From a virus: a DNA stretch of 34,787 bases. The position numbers and the translations under genes are program-made. Below the pieces are notes generated by a model. The model searched no databases. It was not told where the DNA came from and saw only the letters and a list, made by a program, of their open reading frames with translations. This document shows positions 23,363 to 30,836 of this stretch, in pieces (within the stretch, counting starts at the first letter, position 1; each line of letters begins with the position of its first letter). The stretch spans positions 1 to 34,787 of the IMG/VR virus record IMGVR_UViG_3300043399_000792; one strand, given 5' to 3'.

Positions 23363-24407
23363 AGAATCATTCTACCAAACACAACAAAGCGAAGTGTTTG
23401 TAAAATCAAACTGCATGCAACACGAGCATGCTGTAGCAAACTTATTTGCCAGCCTGTTAAGTAACTTAGGATACACAAACACAAGGCCAAGAACATGGCA
23501 ACGCCAAGATCGCACTGTGATAGTTTGTTTGGCTGATGATTTTAGTGTGTGTCGACAATCGTACAGTGTGCGCCCAGCACAGTGGTTTGATGCTAACACC
23601 ACTGTGCTTACCGACAACTATTTTGCACTGCCTTCGGACTACAGAATTTTACAATTACCCACTAGTTATTTTGGGGTGTTTAACTATGTACCTGAAGATT
23701 CGCATTACCGACCAGACCGTCGATTCCATCTCAGTGTCAATCGTCTTGATGCGCAAAGGGAGTTGATTCTGTTGGAGTGGCTGAAGCAACTTGGGGACAT
23801 TGGCAACGACTACATCAATTTCAATGCCAGAATAGCCAATGAAATTGGCACAGTTGAACAAGCCCAACTGTGTTTTGACACATATTGGCAACAGCTAGAT
23901 CAACTGCACAACACTGATTATCATGCACAGTACCTTCAGGCACGTGATCTAGTTCCTATTAGGAATCACAACTTGTCTATAGAACAAGCCAATGTCAGTG
24001 CCTATGTTAATGTGGTTGTAGAAACTTATGCAGGTGATGCGACCATTGGATTCAGTGAAAAAATATTTCGGGCATTGGTAACACCGGCACCATGGACAGT
24101 GTATTCAGCACGTGGTGCAGTGTCTTACTTGCGGAAGCTGGGGTTCGATGTTCTAGATGACATAGTTGATCACAGTTACGATAATCAGTTTCAAGATACT
24201 TCGTATTTTGGTATATCGAAAATTCGTAAATTTATCCAAACAAACCAGGAAATTTACCAGCGACTTGTGGGCATGGACTTACAAAATGTCGCAGATCGAT
24301 GCAAAATTGCTGCTCAACATAACCAGCAACATTTGGCCAGTCTGGCCCAGCGTTGGCCACAGGACTTTGCTGCTTGGCTACCCGGTGTAATAGAAATAAT
24401 TCAATAA
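23355..24407 (+). CDS. Glycosyltransferase-like protein (SEK-x-F motif)
   Basis: 350 aa. The key region is near residues 230-275: VVVETYAGDATIGFSEKIFR, ALVTPAPWTVYSARG, SYLRKLGFDVLDDIVDHSYD. This matches the pattern of phage and bacterial GT-B/fucosyltransferase-like proteins (ET...TEK-x-(F/W)-K-x-(I/L)...P...G-x-x-x-x-L-(R/K)-x-LGF-x-x-F...DESYD). One difference is that R-A-L replaces the usual K-P-(I/L). The N-terminal 200 residues are divergent, with FGVFNYVPEDSHY and HLSVNRLDAQRELILLEWLK. It overlaps the radical SAM gene by 8 nt, so the two proteins probably work in one pathway. Donor and acceptor cannot be read from the sequence. Its stop TAA forms part of the late promoter of gp13. Confidence 0.72.
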   Translation: MFEESFYQTQQSEVFVKSNCMQHEHAVANLFASLLSNLGYTNTRPRTWQRQDRTVIVCLADDFSVCRQSYSVRPAQWFDANTTVLTDNYFALPSDYRILQLPTSYFGVFNYVPEDSHYRPDRRFHLSVNRLDAQRELILLEWLKQLGDIGNDYINFNARIANEIGTVEQAQLCFDTYWQQLDQLHNTDYHAQYLQARDLVPIRNHNLSIEQANVSAYVNVVVETYAGDATIGFSEKIFRALVTPAPWTVYSARGAVSYLRKLGFDVLDDIVDHSYDNQFQDTSYFGISKIRKFIQTNQEIYQRLVGMDLQNVADRCKIAAQHNQQHLASLAQRWPQDFAAWLPGVIEIIQ

Positions 24408-24410
24408 ATA
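24403..24410 (+). promoter_or_regulatory. T4-type late promoter (AATAAATA) overlapping a stop codon
   Basis: The motif contains the TAA stop (24405-24407) of the glycosyltransferase-like gene. It ends 17 nt before the gp13-like ATG at 24428, with CGGAG as ribosome binding site between. Confidence 0.65.
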
Positions 24411-24427
24411 TAGCATCGGAGATTCCA

Positions 24428-25189
24428 ATGAGCGAAAACACCCTGCCCGAATTAAAACAACAGCTAATTCAGTACTGCCAACTTCAGTTAGGCGATCAAA
24501 TCATTGACCTTGAACTGGATCCGGCGCACTACGAAGCTGCCTATCAAAAGACGCTGGGCAAGTATCGCCAACGAGCTAACAATGCTTATGAAGAAGCGTA
24601 TATCTTCATGGAGCTCATACAAGATGTCAATATCTATACGTTACCACAAGAAGTTGTCAGCGTTCGTCAGGTGTTTCGTAGAACTTTTGGCAATAGCCAA
24701 GGCCCATTTGCTTCAAACTTTGACCCATTTGCCCAGGCCAGCGTAAACGTTTATCTCATGAACTTCAACGTGGCCGGCGGCCTAGCAACCTATGATTTCT
24801 ACACACAATATGTTGAACTGGCTGCTAGAATGTTTGGCGGGTTCATGAACTACACTTGGAACCCAGTGACTAAAAAATTGCAATTGGTGCGTGACCCCAA
24901 GGGCACAGGCGAAAATGTGTTGCTGTGGACATATCAACTCAAGCCCGAAATTCAACTGTTGGCAGATTTCCAAATTAGTCAATGGATCCGAGACTACATG
25001 GTTGCTAACTGCAAAATGATCATTGGCGAAGCCCGTGAAAAGTTTGGTACTATTGCCGGACCGCAAGGCGGCGGTCAACTCAATGGCGCTGCACTCAAAG
25101 CCGAAGCCAAAGAGGCCATGACCGAATTAGAAGACCAGCTCACTCGCTATGTTGATGCTAGTCAGCCACTGACTTGGGTAATTGGCTAA
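24428..25189 (+). CDS. 13: gp13-like neck protein
   Basis: 253 aa. The start is ATG 24428 (MSENTLPELKQQLI), with CGGAG upstream and a late promoter before it. The frame is open further upstream to 24353, but that overlaps the previous gene. Resemblance to T4 gp13: ELKQQLIQYCQLQLGDQIID and LELDPAHYEAAYQKTLGKYR match T4 [20 protein letters not shown] with PDQIYDCIQRALELY. The C-termini also agree in layout (LEDQLTRYVDASQPLTWVIG here; REELYLLDPPFGILVG in T4). WIRDYMVANCKMIIGEAREK matches T4 WVKDYATALAKELNGQ. gp13 and gp14 form the neck that seals the filled head. Here the two genes are about 3.5 kb apart and on opposite strands. Confidence 0.85.
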   Translation: MSENTLPELKQQLIQYCQLQLGDQIIDLELDPAHYEAAYQKTLGKYRQRANNAYEEAYIFMELIQDVNIYTLPQEVVSVRQVFRRTFGNSQGPFASNFDPFAQASVNVYLMNFNVAGGLATYDFYTQYVELAARMFGGFMNYTWNPVTKKLQLVRDPKGTGENVLLWTYQLKPEIQLLADFQISQWIRDYMVANCKMIIGEAREKFGTIAGPQGGGQLNGAALKAEAKEAMTELEDQLTRYVDASQPLTWVIG

Positions 25190-25218
25190 TTGACACAGTG
25201 TTGTAGTCCTGCTATAAT
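25190..25218 (+). promoter_or_regulatory. Consensus extended -10 sigma70 promoter (early type)
   Basis: TTGACA (25190-25195), exactly 17 bp, then TATAAT (25213-25218) preceded by TGC. The -35 begins immediately after the gp13 stop. The shared GCAT is at 25222-25225, with its A being the A of the ATG at 25224. No Shine-Dalgarno is present. Confidence 0.92.
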
Positions 25219-25223
25219 CAAGC

Positions 25224-25748
25224 ATGGACTTGATGATCGATCTTGAAGGCCTGGCAACAGGACCCGACACCACTATTTTAACAATCGCTGCTCAGGGATT
25301 TGACCCGTTTGGGTCCGGCTGGTACGACCAACACTGCTACTATGCCCGAATCACTCTTGAAAGCCAAGAAAATCGTCGCATTGAAGAAGGCACATTGGCA
25401 TGGTGGGCAACTCAGCCCGAAGCTGCCAGAGAAGAAGCTTTCGGTGAAACTGGGCGTGTGGATCTTGACGTTGCCCTGGATCAGCTGGCTAAAATTATTT
25501 GGAAAAGCAAACGTATTTGGGCACAAGGTCCCACATACGACATGAACATTCTTGAGCATGCTTACAAGAGCTACAACAAGCCCATACCCTGGCAGTACTA
25601 TGCTGTGCGTGATAGTCGCACAGTATTTGGTCTTTGGCCCGGGCTAGAAAAACCCCCAACCCCCCACCATGCGCTTGAAGATTGTCGCCGGCAAATTTTA
25701 TTACTTCAAGACACATTAGAATATCTCAAAGTCAAGGAACTAGCATGA
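25224..25748 (+). CDS. dexA: DexA-like DEDDh 3'-5' exonuclease
   Basis: 174 aa. DEDDh residues are visible: D6 and E8 in MIDLEG, D106 in QGPTYDMNIL, and H148/D153 in HHALEDC. The pattern IDLEGLATGPDTTILTIAAQ-GFDP, then GTLAWWATQPEAAR, parallels T4 DexA (IDFETMGSG...AFDP, STIEWWKNQSPEAR), so it belongs to the DexA/Rv2179c-like exonuclease group. It would degrade single-stranded DNA or RNA ends in the cytoplasm; the physiological substrate is unproven. It lacks the longer middle region of T4 DexA (227 aa). Transcription is from the TTGACA/TATAAT promoter with the start at the ATG, so translation is probably leaderless; a second ATG lies three codons on. Its TGA overlaps the dNMP kinase ATG (ATGA). 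Confidence 0.85.
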   Translation: MDLMIDLEGLATGPDTTILTIAAQGFDPFGSGWYDQHCYYARITLESQENRRIEEGTLAWWATQPEAAREEAFGETGRVDLDVALDQLAKIIWKSKRIWAQGPTYDMNILEHAYKSYNKPIPWQYYAVRDSRTVFGLWPGLEKPPTPHHALEDCRRQILLLQDTLEYLKVKELA

Positions 25749-26389
25749 TTATTGGAATCTGTGGATTTATTGGATCTGGCAAGGATACTATTGCTGACTA
25801 CCTGGTTAACTTACACGGGTTTCGTAGGGAAAGTTTTGCCAACAGTTTAAAAGACGCTGTGGCACAAGTGTTTGGTTGGGACAGAACCATGCTAGAAGGC
25901 CGCACAAAGCAAGCCCGAGAGTGGCGTGAGCAACGAGATGAGTGGTGGAGTAATCGCTTGGGCATGAATGTTACCCCACGTTTGGTGTTGCAATACTGGG
26001 GCACCGATGTACTGCGCCGCAATTTTCACGATGATATTTGGATCGCTAGCTTGGAAAACAAACTTCGCAACAGCCGAGATCATGTTGTCATAAGTGATTG
26101 CCGTTTTCCCAACGAAATCAAAGCAATCAAACAAGCTGGGGGCAAAGTCATTAGAGTGGTCCGGGGAGAAGAACCTGCTTGGTATCAAGATGCCATAAAC
26201 GCAAATTCTGGGCCATCTAACATGAGTTGGAGTATTAGCAAAACCAAGCTAGAAAGATTGAAAATTCATGCATCTGAAACCAGCTGGGTTGGCACTGATT
26301 TTGATGCTGTACTAGACAACAACGGCACACTTGACGAACTGTATCAACAGGTCAAGAATCTGGTTCAAGATCTCCCCGTCGCCAAGTAA
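25745..26389 (+). CDS. 1: Deoxynucleoside monophosphate kinase (T4 gp1-like)
   Basis: 214 aa from ATG 25745 (MIIGICGFIGSGKDT), with AAGGA upstream and a 4-nt overlap with the exonuclease stop. The frame runs open to an earlier ATG, but that part is inside the exonuclease gene. The Walker A loop is G7-x4-G12-K13-D14-T15, as in T4 gp1 (SGVKRSGKDT). Other matches are LKDAVAQVFG (T4 IKDALAYAWG), LQYWGTDVLRRNFHDDIW (T4 LMQALGTDLIVNNFDRMYW), VVISDCRFPNEIKAIKQAGG with KVIRVVR, and the end NNGTLDELYQQVKNL (T4 NDGSLEELFSKIKN). The enzyme makes dNDPs from dNMPs for phage DNA synthesis, a fitting partner for a nucleotide-releasing exonuclease. Confidence 0.93.
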   Translation: MIIGICGFIGSGKDTIADYLVNLHGFRRESFANSLKDAVAQVFGWDRTMLEGRTKQAREWREQRDEWWSNRLGMNVTPRLVLQYWGTDVLRRNFHDDIWIASLENKLRNSRDHVVISDCRFPNEIKAIKQAGGKVIRVVRGEEPAWYQDAINANSGPSNMSWSISKTKLERLKIHASETSWVGTDFDAVLDNNGTLDELYQQVKNLVQDLPVAK

Positions 26390-26699
26390 CATCAGTCTTT
26401 TGAATTTCAACTTCACAGTTACGGCAAACTGTTTTTAAGTTCTTTAAGACTGCGTTATTGAGATTCCCGTCAACGTGATATACTGAAGTTTGTGCTGAAA
26501 ATCTAGCCTTAAAGCCACAGCGGTCACAAACCATCTTTTTCTTATACCCCATGCTCTCCCAGCGTGGGGTTCTCTTTTTCAAGCCCTTGTTTTTGCGCTG
26601 GCAGTTCTCACAGCGACTGCGATAATGTGTTACACCATCTTTGTGGTAGTTTACAGCACAAGGCCGCTGCTCACAGGCTTTGCAAACGGGTCTAGACAT
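26352..26699 (-). CDS. Zinc-finger/HNH-like protein (115 aa)
   Basis: 115 aa, minus strand. It has C-x2-C-x4-C near residues 6-14, CENC at 30-33, CDRC at 58-61, and VYHVDGNLNNAVLKNLKTVC-RNC ending at C95. The last element has the layout of HNH nucleases (HH-I-DGN-x-x-N...NL...LC-x-x-C), but the first of the usual paired histidines is Tyr (Y74-H75). It may therefore be a weak or inactive nuclease or a plain zinc-binding protein. It overlaps the 3' end of the convergent dNMP kinase gene by 38 nt. No convincing promoter or Shine-Dalgarno was found upstream of its ATG. Small solo HNH genes are often mobile in T4-like phages. Confidence 0.7.
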   Translation of the reverse strand: MSRPVCKACEQRPCAVNYHKDGVTHYRSRCENCQRKNKGLKKRTPRWESMGYKKKMVCDRCGFKARFSAQTSVYHVDGNLNNAVLKNLKTVCRNCEVEIQKTDVTWRRGDLEPDS

Positions 26700-26718
26700 A
26701 CTTTATTTAAGCAGAACC

Positions 26719-26756
26719 TTTGCCAAAGGGCGTCGTAGAACCGTGATTTTGGCAAA
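26719..26756. repeat. Inverted repeat between the HNH-like gene and the sheath gene
   Basis: TTTGCCAAA (26719-26727) and TTTGGCAAA (26748-26756) are perfect 9-bp inverted repeats separated by 20 nt. They lie just upstream of the sheath late promoter (26761) and in the 5' region of the divergent HNH-like gene. The rest of the 96-nt intergenic gap (26700-26795) shows only the promoter and the sheath ribosome binding site. Confidence 0.65.
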
Positions 26757-26760
26757 AGCC

Positions 26761-26768
26761 AATAAATA
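26761..26768 (+). promoter_or_regulatory. T4-type late promoter (AATAAATA) of the sheath gene
   Basis: The motif is followed by 27 nt containing AAAAGGAAA and then the ATG at 26796. It is the clearest late promoter here because it lies in a true intergenic region. Confidence 0.75.
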
Positions 26769-26795
26769 TCTACAACTTGAAAAGGAAACCACAAG

Positions 26796-29700
26796 ATGGC
26801 TCTAATCTCTCCAGGCGTAGAAGTAACAGTAATTGACGAGAGTCAATACATCCCTTCAGCAGTCAACACAGTACCTTACTTTGTTGTGGCCACTGCACAA
26901 AATAAAGTTTCCAGTGACGGCGTGACAGTTGCTGCTGGTACATTGGCCGCAAATGCCAATAAAACATATCTTATCACTAGCCAGCGTGACTTGGCTGCTA
27001 CTTTTGGTGTTCCGTTCTTCTACAACACCACTACTGGTACTCCAATCAATGGTTACGAACTCAACGAATACGGCTTGTTGGCTGCTTATTCTGCTCTGGG
27101 TGTTACTAACCGTGCATACGTTCAGCGTGTTGATATTGACTTGACTGAACTCACAGCCAGTTTGACACGACCAGTCGGCGCACCTGCCAATGGCACATAT
27201 TGGGTTGATGCTACAACTTCAACTTGGGGTATCTTTGAATGGAACCAAACCAGCTCAACATTTACAAACAAAGTGCCTTTGGTGTTGACTGACTCTGCTG
27301 ACCTAGTCGGCGGCGATGGTACTGATCCTTCTGCTGATTACACTCCATTGGCCACTATTGGTAGCATTGGCGACTATGCAGTTACAATTCAAGCTCCATA
27401 CATTTATGGCTACTACAAAAAGTACGACAATACTTGGCAATTAATTGGTAGCGACGGCTGGAAAACTGCTTGGCCTACTATTCAAGGCACAAACGCACCG
27501 ACCACACTACAGGCAACCACAAACATGTATATCAACGATGTGTTGGTAACTGTTGGTGCTACTAATACTGTTGCTGGGTTTGCTGCATCTATCAATGCTG
27601 CTGCAATTCAAGGTGTAACTGCTCGAGCTGTCAGTGGAAAACTATATTTGTATGCTGATTCAACAGCTACAAATGATGGATCCACTCTACAAAACGACGG
27701 TATTATTTCTATCGAACCGGGTACTAATCCTGGTCTGGGCAGCAACAATCTCTTTACATTGTTGGGTCTAACCAGCGGTGAATATGCTGGTCCAGAATTC
27801 TATCCTGGTTATAGCTACCAGAGTCCTCGTTGGAGAACCACTGACACTGGTCCTCGCCCCACTGGTTCTGTATGGCAAAATTGCAGTTCAGCCAACAACG
27901 GTATGGATATCAGTGTTAAGAAGTATAGCACCACATTGGGAACTTTTGTTGAACAAGCATGCCCAGCATACTTCTCAGAAGCTGCTGCCATCAATGGTTT
28001 TGACCCCAGCGGCGGTGGTAAAAATATTCCTGTTGGAACTACCTATGCTCAAATTGGTGCATTTGCATACACAACACCAATTACACCACCTTATCTAACC
28101 ACTTTCAACATAGAAATTCTGGAGCGTTATGCTCTGGGAGCTACTGAAGTAACTGGCGATATTGCATTCTCTAGCAGCGCAACACCATTCACTGTTGGCT
28201 CGACATTTAACTTAGGTGGCACACAGCCTGGTACAACCACAGCCGTAGTGTCTCCAGTTACAATTGGTGGAACTGGCACAGTTGCTGACTTCATTGCCGC
28301 AGTCAGCGCAGCCAACGTTCCTTACGTTTCAGCCAGCGTCAACAGTGCTGGTAACATTGTGTTTGTTCACAGCCAAGGTGGATCAATTCAATTACTTGAT
28401 ACCACAGTTGGTTCAGTTGACCCAGTGAGCGAAGCCGGATTTACTACTGCAACTTCTAAAGTTCGCACCGTGCGAACAGGCCAAGGTGTTGTGTTGAGTA
28501 ACTGGGTTTCTGACCCACTGTTTACCTATACTGCCAGCGACTCTGAACCTGATCAGAATCCAGTTGATGGTCGTCTGTGGTACTACAGCTCAGTTAGCGA
28601 TGTAGATATCATGATCCAAGACAATGGATCATGGCAAGGTTACCAGAACGTTACCAATGACGTTCGCGGCTTCAACTTGAGTCTTACTAATGCTAGCGGT
28701 CCTATTGTGGCTGCAACTGCACCTACAACACAAAATGATACTGCTGAGTCACCATTGCAATATGGCGATTTGTGGATCGATTCTAGTGATCTAGAAAACT
28801 ATCCAATGATCTATCGTTGGGAACAAGTCAGCGGTGTTGACCAGTGGGTAGCTGTCGATACAACCGACCAAGTGACCGAAAATGGTGTACTGTTTGCTGA
28901 TGCACGTTGGGCTCCAAACGGAACTACAGATCCAGTCGCTGATCCATTCCCAACAATCGAAAGCTTGTTGACCAGTGACTATCTAGATTTAGATGCTCCC
29001 GACCCAGCACTGTATCCACAAGGTATGTTGCTGTTCAACACACGTCGTAGCGGATACAACGTGAAGAAATTCCAAAGCAACTATTTCAATGCGCAGAGCT
29101 ATCCTGATGATGTATTGCCTACTGTCAAGAACACATGGCTGTCGGCCAGCGGAAATCGCAGCGATGGCGCAATGTGGAGCGGACGTCTTGCACAGCGTCA
29201 ACTGATTGTTCAGGCTCTTAAGTCAGGTATTGATCTAAGTGAAGCTGCTCGTGAAGAACAAAATCAGTTCAACGTCATTGCTACACCAGCATACCCTGAG
29301 TTGACACCAAACATGATTGCACTCAGCAATGAGCGCAACAACACATTGTTTGTAGTTGGCGACACTCCAATGCGTTTGGGAAGTGATGGCAACAGCCTAG
29401 TTAGCTGGGCTACAAACAACAATGGTCTAGGATTGACTACAGAAGACGGTAACATTGCTACCAGCAACTACGCCGCTGTCTTCTATCCAAGCTGCCAGAC
29501 TACAGACTTGAGTGGTAACACTGTTGTGGCTCCTCCAAGTCACATGATGGTTCGCACCATTCTGCGCAGTGATGCTGTGAGCTATCCATGGTTAGCTCCT
29601 GCTGGCACACGTCGCGGTGTTGTTGACAATGCTACTGCAATTGGTTACATCAGTGCTGCAACTGGAGAATTCCAGCAGATCAGCGTAAGCCAAAGTGTTC

Positions 29701-30128
29701 GTGACATTCTGTATGAACGCAATATCAACCCAATTACGTTCATTCCTGGAGTTGGTATTACTAACTTTGGTAACAAAACAAGCACTACTACAACTACAGC
29801 GTTGGATCGTATCAACGTTGCACGCTTGATTTGCTTCTTGCGTGCTCGACTCGAAGAGATTGGCAAGTTGTACTTGTTTGAACCTAACGACGAAATTACT
29901 CGCAACGAAATCACCAACACTGTCAACAGCTTGATGATTGACTTGATTGCTAAACGAGCAATTTACGACTACCTAGTAGTCTGCGACTTGAGCAACAATA
30001 CCCCTGCACGTATCGATCGTAACGAGCTGTGGGTTGACATTGCTATCGAACCTGTCAAGGCCGTGGAATTCATCTACATTCCGCTGCGTATTAAGAATAC
30101 AGGTGAGATTTCGGGTGGAGCAGCCTAA
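26796..30128 (+). CDS. 18: Tail sheath protein (gp18-like, enlarged)
   Basis: 1110 aa. The N-terminus MALISPGVEVTVIDESQYIP matches the T4 gp18 start (MTLLSPGIELKE), and the DLAATFG and EYGLLAAYSAL-x-RAYVQRV patterns match T4 LVNTFG...LQYGNDLRVVRAV. The C-terminal fifth is unmistakable: SYPWLAPAGTRRGVVDNA, LYERNINPITFIPGVG, ALDRINVARLICFLRARLEE, YDYLVVCDLSNNTPARIDRN-EL, ending with the IEPVKAVEFIYIPL strand used in sheath interlocking. T4 gp18 is 659 aa; the extra length lies in the middle (about residues 130-700). The middle includes two flagellin-like alpha/beta units (INDVLVTVGATNTVAGFAAS; VSPVTIGGTGTVADFIAAVS) and DGRLWYYSSVSDVDIMIQD. The ribosome binding site is AAAAGGAAA. Confidence 0.95.
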   Translation: MALISPGVEVTVIDESQYIPSAVNTVPYFVVATAQNKVSSDGVTVAAGTLAANANKTYLITSQRDLAATFGVPFFYNTTTGTPINGYELNEYGLLAAYSALGVTNRAYVQRVDIDLTELTASLTRPVGAPANGTYWVDATTSTWGIFEWNQTSSTFTNKVPLVLTDSADLVGGDGTDPSADYTPLATIGSIGDYAVTIQAPYIYGYYKKYDNTWQLIGSDGWKTAWPTIQGTNAPTTLQATTNMYINDVLVTVGATNTVAGFAASINAAAIQGVTARAVSGKLYLYADSTATNDGSTLQNDGIISIEPGTNPGLGSNNLFTLLGLTSGEYAGPEFYPGYSYQSPRWRTTDTGPRPTGSVWQNCSSANNGMDISVKKYSTTLGTFVEQACPAYFSEAAAINGFDPSGGGKNIPVGTTYAQIGAFAYTTPITPPYLTTFNIEILERYALGATEVTGDIAFSSSATPFTVGSTFNLGGTQPGTTTAVVSPVTIGGTGTVADFIAAVSAANVPYVSASVNSAGNIVFVHSQGGSIQLLDTTVGSVDPVSEAGFTTATSKVRTVRTGQGVVLSNWVSDPLFTYTASDSEPDQNPVDGRLWYYSSVSDVDIMIQDNGSWQGYQNVTNDVRGFNLSLTNASGPIVAATAPTTQNDTAESPLQYGDLWIDSSDLENYPMIYRWEQVSGVDQWVAVDTTDQVTENGVLFADARWAPNGTTDPVADPFPTIESLLTSDYLDLDAPDPALYPQGMLLFNTRRSGYNVKKFQSNYFNAQSYPDDVLPTVKNTWLSASGNRSDGAMWSGRLAQRQLIVQALKSGIDLSEAAREEQNQFNVIATPAYPELTPNMIALSNERNNTLFVVGDTPMRLGSDGNSLVSWATNNNGLGLTTEDGNIATSNYAAVFYPSCQTTDLSGNTVVAPPSHMMVRTILRSDAVSYPWLAPAGTRRGVVDNATAIGYISAATGEFQQISVSQSVRDILYERNINPITFIPGVGITNFGNKTSTTTTTALDRINVARLICFLRARLEEIGKLYLFEPNDEITRNEITNTVNSLMIDLIAKRAIYDYLVVCDLSNNTPARIDRNELWVDIAIEPVKAVEFIYIPLRIKNTGEISGGAA

Positions 30129-30135
30129 TGTGAAA

Positions 30136-30157
30136 GGGGGCCAAAATTTTGGCCTCC
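30136..30157 (+). terminator. Hairpin after the sheath gene (possible weak terminator or processing site)
   Basis: A 22-nt near-perfect palindrome: GGGGGCCAA pairs with TTGGCCTCC (one G-T wobble) around AATT. It starts 7 nt after the sheath TAA. There is no T tract after it, so termination is uncertain; it could instead protect the 3' end or reduce readthrough from sheath to tube. Confidence 0.55.
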
Positions 30158-30164
30158 AATCCAG

Positions 30165-30172
30165 GTAAATAA
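30165..30172 (+). promoter_or_regulatory. Possible late promoter (GTAAATAA) of the tube gene
   Basis: GTAAATAA deviates from ATAAATA but is placed like the others, 18 nt before the ATG at 30191, with AGGAGAT as a strong ribosome binding site between. Confidence 0.45.
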
Positions 30173-30190
30173 ACATATAGGAGATAACAA

Positions 30191-30823
30191 ATGGCAGTTT
30201 CATCACTACAGCGTATGACAGTACCTTTAGCTAGCGATCAGAGTTCTAGCGTGCAAGGTCTGTTGATGCCCAAGCTCAAATATCGCTTTAGAGTGATGTT
30301 TGAAAACTTTGGTATTTCGAAACCCACAACAGAATTAACCAAGCAAGTTGTATCAGCAGCTCGTCCCAATTTGACATTTGAAGAAATCACATTGCCAATC
30401 TACAACTCAACATTGAAGTTGGCCGGACGTCATAGTTGGGCTGACATCACTATTGCAGTTCGCGACGATGCCAGCGGCAGCGTGAGCAAGCTTGTTGGTG
30501 AACAGTTGCAGAAGCAAATGGACTTCCTGGAAATGGCATCTGCTGCTTCCGGCATTGATTACAAGTTCTTGACCAAGATTGAAATTCTTGACGGTGGCAA
30601 CGGTGCCGCAACTCCCGTGGTTCTAGAAACCTGGGAATTGTATGGCTGCTACCTCAAGGGCGCCAACTACGGTGACTTGAACTATGGCACAAACGAAGCT
30701 GCTCAAATTGAATTGAGCATTGCTTACGATAATGCTAACCAGACCCCTGCTGGTACTGGTGTTGGTACAGAGATTGGTAGAACCCTCGGTGACGTGGTAA
30801 CTGGTGTTGGCCAAGGTCAATAA
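30191..30823 (+). CDS. 19: Tail tube protein (gp19-like)
   Basis: 210 aa with AGGAGAT upstream of the ATG. It follows the sheath gene, the usual T4-like order. MPKLKYRFRVMFENFGIS then VSAARPNLTFEEITLPIYNS and KLAGRHSWADITIAVRDDAS follow the tube-protein pattern: an N-terminal strand containing F-x-V-x-F, a P-x-x-x-x-E-x-x-x-P-x-(Y/F)-N loop, AG...W-x-D-(I/W)-T-(I/V), then a helix (VGEQLQKQMDFLEMAS). Near the end come VLETWELYGCYLKGANYGDL and AQIELSIAYDNANQ, comparable to T4 EIKGLWPTNVGELQLDWDSN and FEVTLALDY. T4 gp19 is 163 aa; this one has a longer N-terminus and a Gly/Thr-rich C-terminal tail. It forms the inner tube through which DNA passes. Confidence 0.88.
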   Translation: MAVSSLQRMTVPLASDQSSSVQGLLMPKLKYRFRVMFENFGISKPTTELTKQVVSAARPNLTFEEITLPIYNSTLKLAGRHSWADITIAVRDDASGSVSKLVGEQLQKQMDFLEMASAASGIDYKFLTKIEILDGGNGAATPVVLETWELYGCYLKGANYGDLNYGTNEAAQIELSIAYDNANQTPAGTGVGTEIGRTLGDVVTGVGQGQ

Positions 30824-30836
30824 CAGGGAGTAACCC

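Noticed and set aside
24353-24427. N-terminal extension of gp13 from 24353
   Set aside because: It overlaps the glycosyltransferase-like gene and the late promoter. MSENTLPELK at 24428 fits the T4 gp13 start and has CGGAG.
25682-25744. N-terminal extension of the dNMP kinase from ATG 25682
   Set aside because: It overlaps the exonuclease gene by 67 nt, and the extension precedes the first beta strand of the P-loop domain. ATG 25745 has AAGGA and the common ATGA overlap.
26700-26795. Possible tRNA or small RNA in the gap before the sheath gene
   Set aside because: No cloverleaf arms or TTC-type loop are seen. The gap is explained by an inverted repeat, a late promoter and a ribosome binding site.
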